This document shows positions 1 to 8,380 of a DNA stretch of 64,000 nt, piece after piece. The stretch covers positions 124,001 through 188,000 of the forward strand of contig JANNSJ010000015.1 in NCBI GenBank assembly GCA_031402435.1, given 5' to 3'. Numbering within the stretch: the first letter of the stretch is position 1; every line of letters starts with the position of its first letter. The notes below the pieces were generated by a model. That model saw nothing but the letters and a program-made list of their open reading frames with translations, searched no databases and was not told the DNA's origin. The position numbers were made by a program, and so were the translations under genes. The stretch is from UBA11986 sp031402435. GTDB taxonomy: Bacteria; Bacteroidota; Ignavibacteria; UBA10030; UBA6906.

Positions 1-1748
1 CGTTGGGGACTACCAACTTTAGAATGGACTCTGTTGCTTTCCCCCTTGTTGTTGATTCTCTACACACAAGCCCGAATCGAATTTGGTTCAGGCCGACTGC
101 TGCTGGACCATACGTTGATACATTGAAGATCACAAGCAATGCAGCCAATGGCCCGGTAACGAACATGGTCTTGTCAGGGGTTGGTAACTCATCAGCGGCG
201 CCTCTGGGGACAATCTTGTGGGAAGGCCAGGTCCCCAACAATCCGTTCACGAGTTCGGATGATTATCAACCCACCAGTATCAAGCAGATTTCCGATGTGA
301 ATGGCGATGGCGTAAACGATGTTATCGTTTCGTCGGGTAACTATTTCGTTACGTGCTTCAACGGCAGTTCCTCGGTAACTGGTGATGTGCTCTGGACATT
401 CAATTCCGGCTACAACAACAATAACACAGGCTCGGTATCATGGGAAGATGCTCTTCAGATTCGAAGTGACGTCAATGGTGATGGAGTACAGGATGTTGTG
501 TTCGGATGCGGCGGAGGGAATGAATTCGTCTACACAGTTTCCGGACGCACCGGCAGCCTGATATGGGCATACGGTGACTCCATTGATTTCTCTCGAGGCG
601 ATATCCAGGCTGTTCGCGTTGACAAAGATTTCAATAGTGATGGAGTGAAGGATGTTCTTGTCTCGGCATCCGGCACAGGATCGGGCAATGGAGGACGCCA
701 TGCTGCTATCTGCTTGAACGGTGTAACGGGAGCGGAGATCTTTAACGTCACACAACCCCAGACATTTACTCAGGATATTGTTGCAACCGAAACCGGTGGT
801 GCGATCTCGGCGAACAATAACGGCGCTCCATATTCCATCAACGGGTTTAACAACACCGGCCAACCCGCCTGGACGTACACAGCGGCAGGCACCGCCTGGA
901 ACTTGCGCGAGATTCCTGACATCAACGATGATGGCGTCAAGGATATCATCGGGCTTCAGGGTTTTAGTGGTGGCATCTTTGCAATCAGCGGCAGTAGTGG
1001 CGGGCAACTCTGGACATCCAGTCTTGGGTCAAGCAACAATGGCCGCATTGTCCTGATGGACGACCTCAACCACAACGGGTACGTTGATTTCGTATTGTCC
1101 GGCCCGCAATCACTTTACCGGGTCGACTCAAAAACCGGAGGCATCATCTGGTCAGTTCCGCTTGGCAGTTCATACATCAGAGGTGTTGATCGTTTGACCG
1201 ACGTGAACGGAGACTCGATTCCTGATATTGCAATCGCAACGCAGCAACCGGGAAAAATCATGGTACTCAGCGGCCTGAACGGATCGACGCTCTCGGAGTA
1301 CACGTTCGGGTCAACGATTACTGAGCGGGGCGACAGAACTGCGATGCTCGGGAGTATCGACGGAAACCTGAGCACAGAATTCGTTGGAGGAAACCGTCAG
1401 GGAAGAATTATCTGCTTCTCGGGAGGACTGAATACAACTGTTGGCGTTCAACCAACGACGACACTCCCGACGCAGTTCGCTGTCTCCCAGAACTATCCCA
1501 ATCCGTTCAATCCAACAACCACCATAGAGATCAGCCTGCCTCTTCAATCTGATTTCACACTTACGGTGTTTGACATCCTCGGTAGGAGGGTGCGAACAAT
1601 TGAGTATCAACAAGTGCCAGCCGGCGTTCACAAAGTTATATGGGATGGAAAAAACGAGTCTGGCGAGGATGCATCGAGCGGTGTGTACTTCTACAAACTG
1701 ACTGCGGAGAGATTTGTCGCGTCCAATAAGATGTTGTTAATGAGGTAA
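1..1748 (+). CDS. FG-GAP/VCBS-repeat exported protein with T9SS sorting domain (5' end cut by window)
   Basis: The reading frame is open from the first bases, so the true start and signal peptide lie upstream. The visible 581 residues begin with a beta-rich segment resembling choice-of-anchor/Hydin-type domains (about residues 1-60). Six calcium-loop-like DxNxDGxxD motifs follow (for example DVNGDGVNDVI and DINDDGVKDII), alternating with PQQ-like 'xxIW' strands, as in FG-GAP/VCBS propellers. The last 95 residues contain QNYPNPFNPTTT and the Ig-like tail ending in KMLLMR, the type IX secretion sorting domain. It is probably an outer-surface or secreted protein of unknown ligand. The stop is followed 24 nt later by the next T9SS cargo gene, so the two may be co-transcribed. 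Confidence 0.8.
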   Translation, partial: LGTTNFRMDSVAFPLVVDSLHTSPNRIWFRPTAAGPYVDTLKITSNAANGPVTNMVLSGVGNSSAAPLGTILWEGQVPNNPFTSSDDYQPTSIKQISDVNGDGVNDVIVSSGNYFVTCFNGSSSVTGDVLWTFNSGYNNNNTGSVSWEDALQIRSDVNGDGVQDVVFGCGGGNEFVYTVSGRTGSLIWAYGDSIDFSRGDIQAVRVDKDFNSDGVKDVLVSASGTGSGNGGRHAAICLNGVTGAEIFNVTQPQTFTQDIVATETGGAISANNNGAPYSINGFNNTGQPAWTYTAAGTAWNLREIPDINDDGVKDIIGLQGFSGGIFAISGSSGGQLWTSSLGSSNNGRIVLMDDLNHNGYVDFVLSGPQSLYRVDSKTGGIIWSVPLGSSYIRGVDRLTDVNGDSIPDIAIATQQPGKIMVLSGLNGSTLSEYTFGSTITERGDRTAMLGSIDGNLSTEFVGGNRQGRIICFSGGLNTTVGVQPTTTLPTQFAVSQNYPNPFNPTTTIEISLPLQSDFTLTVFDILGRRVRTIEYQQVPAGVHKVIWDGKNESGEDASSGVYFYKLTAERFVASNKMLLMR

Positions 1749-1772
1749 CTTGCTCAGATTGCAGGAGGACAA

Positions 1773-3941
1773 GTGCGAACATACATCCTGAGTTTTTTGG
1801 TTCTTCTCTCTTTGACTCTAATCAGAGATCTCAACGCCCAGCCGTCCTGGGGATGGCAGAATCCACGCCCCCAGGGAAACAATTTGACCCTTCTCCAGGC
1901 CCCCGACTCCCAGGTCGCGTATGCAGCCGGTGACGACGGTGCTGTAGTGAAAACAACGGACGGAGGTACAAACTGGCAGCTACTACATTTCCCCCGCCCG
2001 ATTTCTTCACAGTCTCTTCAATTCACTGACCATCTCAATGGTTGGGTTACTGGTGTATACAGTGATTCTGTTTACCTGTTTTCAACCAGCGACGGCGGAT
2101 CAACGTGGTTCACTCAGTTTAGCAGCCGTGGAGCTATCATTTCATTTTCCTTCCCCGATGCCTTTCACACCTGGCTCGGAATCGATAGTTCGCTATATCG
2201 AAGCACAAATGGCGGAACCTCATGGCAGTTGCTCTATTCAGGTTTTTCATTTGTTCAATTGCACTTTGATAACGCAAACGCTGGATGGGGTATTGGTAAC
2301 GAGTTTTTCCTGCGAACGACTGATGGAGGAAGCTCGTGGGTTACGACCATAGTCAACTTGGGTCTTGGCGAATCCTCGCTCCAACAGTGTAGATTTGTAG
2401 ACACAACGGTGGGTTGGATGATTGGCAGACTGACCAATAGCAATTACCTGAGTGGACACGTTTTGAAGACCACAGATGGAGGTGCAACCTGGCAGCAACA
2501 GCTTACGTTTAGTGGTGCTTTCGACTATTTATGTTTTACAGACATTGATCCTGTAAGCAGAGACGTGTGTTGGACGGTTGCCAGCGATGGGTCGCTGTAC
2601 AAGACAACGAATGGTGGAGCCAATTGGTTAAGCTTACCAAGAGTTGCCAATTTGAATCAACTTGCTGTACTCAGTAACGGGACTCTTTTAGGTGCAGGTT
2701 CTTTTGGAAACCAAGTCATCTCAATTGATTCTGGTTTGACTTGGAGTCAGACTTCATCTGGTTACACCATGTTAGACGCAAGCGATATGATGGTATTGGA
2801 TTCAACCCATGTTTTCGCTGTTGGTGGCAGAACACTACTCAAGACTGCAGACGGAGGAATTCATTGGAATTCAACAACAATGGGCTCAGGCTTGGATTTT
2901 TACTCTCGCTCTGTCTGGTTCACTGATTCATTAAGGGGCTGGGTTGGAGCAGAGTATACTGGTGGTTGGGGTGGACTGCATCGTACGACTGATGGAGGGC
3001 AGAACTGGTTGGTGCAAGTCGATTCCACTCATCGAATAACTGACCTCCACTTTGTCAATGGATCGTTGGGGTGGTTCGGAGAAGGAGGTAGGGTCCATTT
3101 CACTTCGAACGGCGGTGAATCATGGTCGCTTCGTGGCTATATACCATCGATTGAAATCTACACGATTTTTTTTGCATCTCCCACCAGTGGTTGGGCTGGA
3201 GGGTATATTGGATTGTGGCACTCGACGGATGGGGGGACAACATGGAACGAGGTACGACCCGGCGGATCGCATCTCTATGCCGTCGACATTTTCTTTCTCG
3301 ATCCTGAAACAGGGTGGGTACTCACAAACGGAGGGAATGCTGGATCCGTTTTTCGAACAACCGACGGTGGGACCACGTGGAACTCATGTTCCTTGGGGCC
3401 TCATCCATTCATGAGGAATGTAGAATTTCTTGATCGAACTCATGGATCGATCGTTGGCCCGGATTTTTCCCAAATCATTCTCAGCACAACAGATGGGGGA
3501 GTGAGTTGGAATCAAGAAGAATCTCCGACGTCGTTGCCGTTGCAGAGGATTCGATTCTCGAAGAATGGAAATGGTTGGCTTTTGGCAGAGGGTGGTCTTA
3601 TTCTTCACACAGCAAACCTGGTAACAACAGTGAGAGAGTATGGGGTAGCCAATCCCTCGCCTCAGATTTTTGAACTGTCCCAGAACTATCCAAACCCGTT
3701 CAATCCTTCCACTACTATCAGCGTAAGCCTGCAGGAGCAGTCCAATCTGCGCTTGATCGTGTTTGATGTTCTTGGAAGGAGGGTAAGAGAGTTTGTCTAC
3801 GAACAAGTCCCGGCAGGTGTTCACGAGATTGCATGGGATGGGAATAACTCAAGTGGATCACCCGTGGCAAGCGGTGTGTATCTCTATCGTGTTACTGCTG
3901 GACAGAAAGCAATCACGCATCGTATGCTCTTGCTGAAATAG
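1773..3941 (+). CDS. Ycf48/BNR-repeat surface protein with T9SS sorting domain
   Basis: The start is GTG at 1773, supported by an AGGAGG Shine-Dalgarno at 1763-1768. The 722-residue product begins with a hydrophobic signal peptide ending near LNAQ (residue 22). About thirteen repeats of the form (K/R)(T/S)TxGGxxW follow; these are the blade signatures of Ycf48-like/BNR sialidase-type beta-propellers, usually protein-binding and without catalytic activity. Residues about 640-722 form the T9SS sorting domain (QNYPNPFNPSTT ... HRMLLLK). The tail closely resembles that of the upstream gene, including the shared words VPAGVH and SGVY, so the pair share a recent C-terminal module. The function is probably surface adhesion or scaffolding; no active-site residues are recognisable. 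Confidence 0.85.
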   Translation: MRTYILSFLVLLSLTLIRDLNAQPSWGWQNPRPQGNNLTLLQAPDSQVAYAAGDDGAVVKTTDGGTNWQLLHFPRPISSQSLQFTDHLNGWVTGVYSDSVYLFSTSDGGSTWFTQFSSRGAIISFSFPDAFHTWLGIDSSLYRSTNGGTSWQLLYSGFSFVQLHFDNANAGWGIGNEFFLRTTDGGSSWVTTIVNLGLGESSLQQCRFVDTTVGWMIGRLTNSNYLSGHVLKTTDGGATWQQQLTFSGAFDYLCFTDIDPVSRDVCWTVASDGSLYKTTNGGANWLSLPRVANLNQLAVLSNGTLLGAGSFGNQVISIDSGLTWSQTSSGYTMLDASDMMVLDSTHVFAVGGRTLLKTADGGIHWNSTTMGSGLDFYSRSVWFTDSLRGWVGAEYTGGWGGLHRTTDGGQNWLVQVDSTHRITDLHFVNGSLGWFGEGGRVHFTSNGGESWSLRGYIPSIEIYTIFFASPTSGWAGGYIGLWHSTDGGTTWNEVRPGGSHLYAVDIFFLDPETGWVLTNGGNAGSVFRTTDGGTTWNSCSLGPHPFMRNVEFLDRTHGSIVGPDFSQIILSTTDGGVSWNQEESPTSLPLQRIRFSKNGNGWLLAEGGLILHTANLVTTVREYGVANPSPQIFELSQNYPNPFNPSTTISVSLQEQSNLRLIVFDVLGRRVREFVYEQVPAGVHEIAWDGNNSSGSPVASGVYLYRVTAGQKAITHRMLLLK

Positions 3942-4271
3942 CTCATTCTCGAGACGATATGATTTCGGCGCGGGCAGTTCTTAAGCAAAAGCTGATCTAT
4001 GCAAGATAAAAGACGTAACGGTCCTCAATGCCGTTCCATACTTCTTGACAAACAAGGAAAATTGACTTAATTCCAGTAGTACCGTTGCCGTCGACAGACC
4101 TTCCCTTTGGCAATGGATGCAGTTCCTTCCCATACTCTTACCCGTGTTCCAACCAAGTGCTTCTGAATTACTGAGAGCAATCTCTGTTGCTCTCCTACAG
4201 ACTTTTCCAAATACCAACGCTTGGCCGGGATGGGAAAGAAGGGGAGACCATCAATGAAAGGAGCATTCATC
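3942..4271. other. Intergenic gap with one hairpin, no gene seen
   Basis: About 330 bp between two T9SS cargo genes. No convincing frame is present on either strand. A perfect 8-bp stem with a 6-nt loop lies at 4173-4194 (GAGAGCAA / TTGCTCTC). It is not followed by a T-run, so it is not a typical terminator; it sits about 80 nt ahead of the next start and may be a leader structure. A TTGACA-like box is present at about 4048, but no matching -10 element could be assigned with confidence. Confidence 0.4.
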
Positions 4272-6434
4272 ATGACACTGAATTCGATTATCGGAAAACT
4301 CTCCTGCGTTGCATTGCTCATCAATGCAATTCTGCCCCTACAGCTCCTGGCTCAGGCCGATGAAGTGTTGATCCTCCTGCAGGCAGATCAGGTTGTCCAG
4401 GCGCGTTTACAGGTACTGACGGGACTGCGGGTGTATCATCGTTTTCCCGACTTTTTTCTCGCGGGTGCCGACTACAAGGCAGTCGCACAACTCAACAGGG
4501 CCGGACTTGCGGCCAACATCATTGATGATCATCCGTGGAGTGAATCGTATGCAGTGGTTGGCACACATCCCGGCAATCGAAATCAGAGAACGTACAGCGG
4601 GCTTCACTGCAGGATTATGTACGCCTCTCCAGACTTTGATATCATCAAGGCTGAAGCGAAGGTCTTTGACCGGTTGCGAGCATTGGGATTCACCTGCGTG
4701 GAGATTGAACGTCAGGAAATTCCCGTGGAGACTCATTCAACGCACTTGCCGACCAGCGCATTTGACAGGCCGAACGATTTGATTGCGGATATCATCGCGA
4801 ACGTGAGCGATTCTATTCTCCGGGCAACCATCCAGGGGCTTGGGAATCAGGGTACGCGGCACTGGAACAATGCCAACCATGACAGCGTCTCCCGTTGGGT
4901 GAAGGCTGCCTATCTTACGGCCGGTGTTGCAGACGTAGCGCTTGACAGCTTCCAATACAGCAGTACGTGGCAGGCAAATGTTGTGGCAACTATTCCCGGC
5001 AACGTAACTCCGGCAGCCGAACTCATCGTCGGTGGCCATCACGATGATGTGCCCTCGACAGGTTCCGCTCCCGGAGCAGATGACAACGCATCGGGGACCG
5101 CGGCGGCAATCGAGATGGCCCGTGTTCTCAAGCTTGTGAACTACCAACCCGCGTACACCATGCGTTTCATGGGCTATGCAGCGGAGGAGGCTGGATTGCG
5201 TGGCAGCGCGAGTTATGCCCAACGGGCAAGAGCTGCCAACAGAGATATCAGAGCGATGCAGAACTATGATATGATCGGCAATCGCTATCAGGCTCCAACT
5301 GATAACAGCGTCTATGTCGTATGGTACACCACCAGCGAAGGGTACAGGGATCTTCAGGCAACCATGATGCAAATGTACACGCCTCTCATTCCCGTGTCGA
5401 CAACTTCGTATCGCTCCGGCAGCGACAGCTATTCATTCTGGCAACAGAATTACAGAACGGTATTTTGCATAGAGAAGAACTTCAGTCAGTACTATCATAC
5501 CTCCAACGATTTGCTGCAGTACCTCGATATGACGTATTGTGCAAACATCGTGAAGTCCGGCCTGGCTATGCTCCTGACTCTGGACATGATGCCGGCCTCT
5601 GTTGCAGGACTGCAGGTGCGGGATTGCGGTGATGGGACTTCGTTGTATGCCCGGTGGGATAGTATTCAGGTTCCCGACTGGTATCGCTACAAGGTGTACA
5701 TCGGGACTTCACCGGGTGTGTACACTTCAAATTCACTTTCAACTACCCGCTGGACGGAACTGAACGGACTCACAGCCGGGACTCGGTACTATGTCGGCGT
5801 TTCAATTGTCGATCTTGCAGGACGGGAAGGCATGATCACAGAGCTTTCAGCAGTGCCACAAACGATCCCCCAGCGACCGACGGGAGTGTGGCTTGAACCT
5901 TATTTACGAGGCGCGAGGCTGACGTGGCGCGAGAACCTCGAAATGGATGTCCGCGGGTACAATATCTATCGTTGCGTTGATTCAACCTTGAACTTCACGT
6001 TGTTAAATGCCCAACCGTGTCCCGATACGCTTTGGGCCGACACCATCGATACGGTTTGGCCAAGGTTCTACTATCTCACGGCAGTTGATTCAACGGGGAA
6101 TGAGAGCGCACATTCAGATACAGTAATGCTTAGCCCGGTCGGTGTCGGCGAGGGTGGTAACAACATGCCATTCGTATTTCGTCTTGAGCAGAACTATCCC
6201 AACCCGTTCAATCCCGTAACGACCATCAGTTTTGACGTTCCGACAATGGGAAGCGTTTCCTTGAAAGTGTTTGATGTGCTGGGACGTGAGGTGGTGACCC
6301 TTGTCGATGGAATCAAGTCGCCCGGACGATACGATGCGGTTTGGGATGCAAGCGATGCAGCAAGCGGGATGTATGTCTATAAGTTGGAGACCGGAGGGAG
6401 AGTTGAAATGAAGCGAATGCTATTGCTGAAATAA
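4272..6434 (+). CDS. M28-family zinc aminopeptidase with FnIII and T9SS sorting domain
   Basis: This is a secreted metallo-aminopeptidase. The ATG at 4272 has AAGGAG at 4258-4263 and gives a clean signal peptide (MTLNSIIGKLSCVALL...LLAQA). An ATG at 4254 is a possible alternative. The M28 zinc ligands are all visible: GGHHDD (His, near residue 255), GADDNASG (bridging Asp), AAEEAG (catalytic Glu plus ligand Glu), NYDMIGN (Asp) and YYHTSNDL (His). A fibronectin-III-like region (about residues 440-620) follows, then the T9SS tail with QNYPNPFNPVTT and final KRMLLLK. The enzyme would release N-terminal amino acids from peptides outside the cell, fitting a protein-degrading lifestyle. The length (720 aa) is normal for M28 proteins with accessory domains. 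Confidence 0.9.
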   Translation: MTLNSIIGKLSCVALLINAILPLQLLAQADEVLILLQADQVVQARLQVLTGLRVYHRFPDFFLAGADYKAVAQLNRAGLAANIIDDHPWSESYAVVGTHPGNRNQRTYSGLHCRIMYASPDFDIIKAEAKVFDRLRALGFTCVEIERQEIPVETHSTHLPTSAFDRPNDLIADIIANVSDSILRATIQGLGNQGTRHWNNANHDSVSRWVKAAYLTAGVADVALDSFQYSSTWQANVVATIPGNVTPAAELIVGGHHDDVPSTGSAPGADDNASGTAAAIEMARVLKLVNYQPAYTMRFMGYAAEEAGLRGSASYAQRARAANRDIRAMQNYDMIGNRYQAPTDNSVYVVWYTTSEGYRDLQATMMQMYTPLIPVSTTSYRSGSDSYSFWQQNYRTVFCIEKNFSQYYHTSNDLLQYLDMTYCANIVKSGLAMLLTLDMMPASVAGLQVRDCGDGTSLYARWDSIQVPDWYRYKVYIGTSPGVYTSNSLSTTRWTELNGLTAGTRYYVGVSIVDLAGREGMITELSAVPQTIPQRPTGVWLEPYLRGARLTWRENLEMDVRGYNIYRCVDSTLNFTLLNAQPCPDTLWADTIDTVWPRFYYLTAVDSTGNESAHSDTVMLSPVGVGEGGNNMPFVFRLEQNYPNPFNPVTTISFDVPTMGSVSLKVFDVLGREVVTLVDGIKSPGRYDAVWDASDAASGMYVYKLETGGRVEMKRMLLLK

Positions 6435-6470
6435 GGGATTTGTAAAGGATTGACCTGCGATTATTATGAG

Positions 6471-6543
6471 TCACGCTAAGACGCAAAGTCGCCAAAGTCA
6501 ATTTGAGTTGATCATTCTTTGCGGGCTTTGCGCCTTTGCGTGA
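6471..6543. repeat. Imperfect inverted repeat, 'ACGCAAAG' family
   Basis: The left arm 6471-6497 (TCACGCTAAGACGCAAAG...) and the right arm 6517-6543 (...GCGCCTTTGCGTGA) match 22 of 27 positions as reverse complements, around a 19-nt loop. The arms consist of degenerate CGCAAAG units. Elements of this appearance occur in intergenic gaps of many environmental bacteria. It lies between the M28 gene and a methyltransferase and carries no frame of its own. Confidence 0.7.
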
Positions 6544-6593
6544 ACTGTATCCCTGTTGAAATAGAGCCATTCTTTCGTTAGGTTGTTCAGCGT

Positions 6594-7517
6594 GTGGGGC
6601 GATGCTTTGATGCCAAGCCTGGCTTCAGGGAATCGCCCTTTGTGTATCCCTTTTCATTCAATGCGGAGTATGTGTTGAACCCAATCATAGGACAGTGCAA
6701 CATTTGCGGTTGGAGCGGTGAGTTCCTAAAACCGGAGATGGATCGTGAAGGGGCCATGTGTGGCAACTGCAGCGCGACGAGCCGCCACAGGGCGATAGCG
6801 TACGTTGTCGGACAGGTATTGAAGATGGGGCCGACTCCTGTGTTTCAATGGCCGGAGAAGAAGTCCCTGAAGATTCTGGAGTCCAGCGCCCGCGGTTCGT
6901 ATCCGATTATGTTTGCCGAGAAGTTCGACTACTATGCCGTTGAGTTCGATCCTGAAAAGATTGCCGAGGGCAGGCACCCTCGTGAGTATGCTGACTTTCA
7001 GAAGCTGCACTATTCCGATGCGATGTTTGACCTTGTTGTTGCCTCGGATGTGTTCGAGCATGTACGTAAGGACGAAGAAGCATACAGAGAGGTCATCCGT
7101 GTTTTGAAGCCCGGCGGTTCGTTCATCATGACTGTTCCGTACGATCATGACCGCCCGAATACGATTGTCCGTGTTGATACGACGGGGGAGAAGGATGTCC
7201 ATCTCCTGGAGCCTGAGTACCACGGCGGCGGCGGACACACGCTTACGTACAGAAATTACGGACGGGATTTGCTTTCACTCTTGCGCCGCGTAGGCTACGC
7301 CGTTGGACATATTGCGTTGCACGTTCCTTCGCACGGCATCACGAGACAAAGCGTAATCATTGGAACGAAGGGAGACTTCGTGGAGCTTATCGATGGGACT
7401 CCTGAGAAGCAGCCACAAGAAGCGCTGGGGATGTTGCTGCCGTTTAGATTGTTTTTACTCTTTAAGTTCAACATCAAGGGGTTTATTCACTATCTTAAGG
7501 AAGCAACAAGAAAATGA
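6594..7517 (+). CDS. Zinc-ribbon plus SAM-dependent methyltransferase
   Basis: The product is 307 residues from a GTG at 6594. The start is uncertain because no strong ribosome site is seen and the family's conserved part begins near residue 30. A CxxC...CxxC zinc ribbon (C35, C38, C56, C59; CNICGW and CGNCSATSRHR) is followed by a class I methyltransferase fold. The fold shows LKILESSARG as a weak SAM-binding motif I, VVASDVFEHV, and LKPGGSFIMTVPY as motif post-III. Proteins of this type often sit in glycan clusters and methylate sugars or lipids, but the substrate here is unknown. It stands alone, with inverted repeats upstream and a short gap before an unrelated membrane protein. Confidence 0.75.
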   Translation: MGRCFDAKPGFRESPFVYPFSFNAEYVLNPIIGQCNICGWSGEFLKPEMDREGAMCGNCSATSRHRAIAYVVGQVLKMGPTPVFQWPEKKSLKILESSARGSYPIMFAEKFDYYAVEFDPEKIAEGRHPREYADFQKLHYSDAMFDLVVASDVFEHVRKDEEAYREVIRVLKPGGSFIMTVPYDHDRPNTIVRVDTTGEKDVHLLEPEYHGGGGHTLTYRNYGRDLLSLLRRVGYAVGHIALHVPSHGITRQSVIIGTKGDFVELIDGTPEKQPQEALGMLLPFRLFLLFKFNIKGFIHYLKEATRK

Positions 7518-7611
7518 AAGCCATGCTGAAAAAGGATAAGTCGCAATGGAATGGCTCAACTAGGGACAGTATTGTAAAATTGAAGAAAGGGAAATCAAGC
7601 GAAAACGCCAA

Positions 7612-8364
7612 ATGACAGAGTGGAAAAGAGTCAGATTGAAAATGAAGCAGTTTTTTGATTACATCAAACGGAAATGGAAATTCCTGCTCACGGTTCTAGT
7701 GGTGTTAGTACTGTACGCATGGACGTGTTGGACATTCATTCCGTTTGACATCACATTGAGGGCTCCTCTTGCCGACTGGATTCAAGCGTCATTGGCGGTT
7801 CTTGAAATTCCTGTAGTTCTATATGGGCTACTTAAGCTGTTTGCAAAGAACGAAGAACTGCAAGTACAAATTGATGCGCTGAAGGACATTGCAAAACACC
7901 AACAGGTTTTGACTCAGACCGTTCAAGACTCAAACATCCTACTCAGACAACAGCTAGAGGTGGAGGCTAAAGCCTTCAAGGACGATGAGCAGCATAAGAA
8001 AGTACTTGTGAAGCAGAGAAGAATGGACAAAAGACCATTCTTCAAATGGAATAGTGGATCACGTTCAGCAGACCACGCAGAGTTTGAATTGAAAAACTAC
8101 GGCAAGACAGCAGAGCGAATAGAGCTTCAAGATGTTGAAAGTGATATTGTTGAAGTTCGTATTATGCCACCAATACCGCCTTCTGTGATGGAGTTGGGCA
8201 TTATCAAGATTGACCTACGTTCCAAGATAGCCTCACAAGGTACTCGTGAGGGAACGTACAAGCTCAAACTCGTTTTCAAAGATGAAGAGGGAAACGAGTA
8301 TTACCAAGCTATTGAAGGCAAGGGCACACAGGCTCGCGTTGGCAAACCAACGGAAATGACATGA
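7612..8364 (+). CDS. Membrane-anchored coiled-coil protein of unknown function
   Basis: The family is not recognised. The 250-residue product has two hydrophobic segments (about residues 24-45, FLLTVLVVLVLYAW, and about 58-82). A predicted coiled coil of about 55 residues rich in Glu, Gln, Lys and Leu follows (LQVQIDALKDIAKHQQ...). The C-terminal 110 residues form a soluble beta-rich domain. An internal ATG at 7642 (MKQFFDYIK) is an alternative start that keeps both membrane segments. It lies 16 nt upstream of the WD40 lipoprotein gene on the same strand, so the two are probably co-transcribed. Base composition is A-richer than its neighbours, hinting at acquisition. Confidence 0.6.
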   Translation: MTEWKRVRLKMKQFFDYIKRKWKFLLTVLVVLVLYAWTCWTFIPFDITLRAPLADWIQASLAVLEIPVVLYGLLKLFAKNEELQVQIDALKDIAKHQQVLTQTVQDSNILLRQQLEVEAKAFKDDEQHKKVLVKQRRMDKRPFFKWNSGSRSADHAEFELKNYGKTAERIELQDVESDIVEVRIMPPIPPSVMELGIIKIDLRSKIASQGTREGTYKLKLVFKDEEGNEYYQAIEGKGTQARVGKPTEMT

Positions 8365-8380
8365 CCATTGAGGTGATTCA

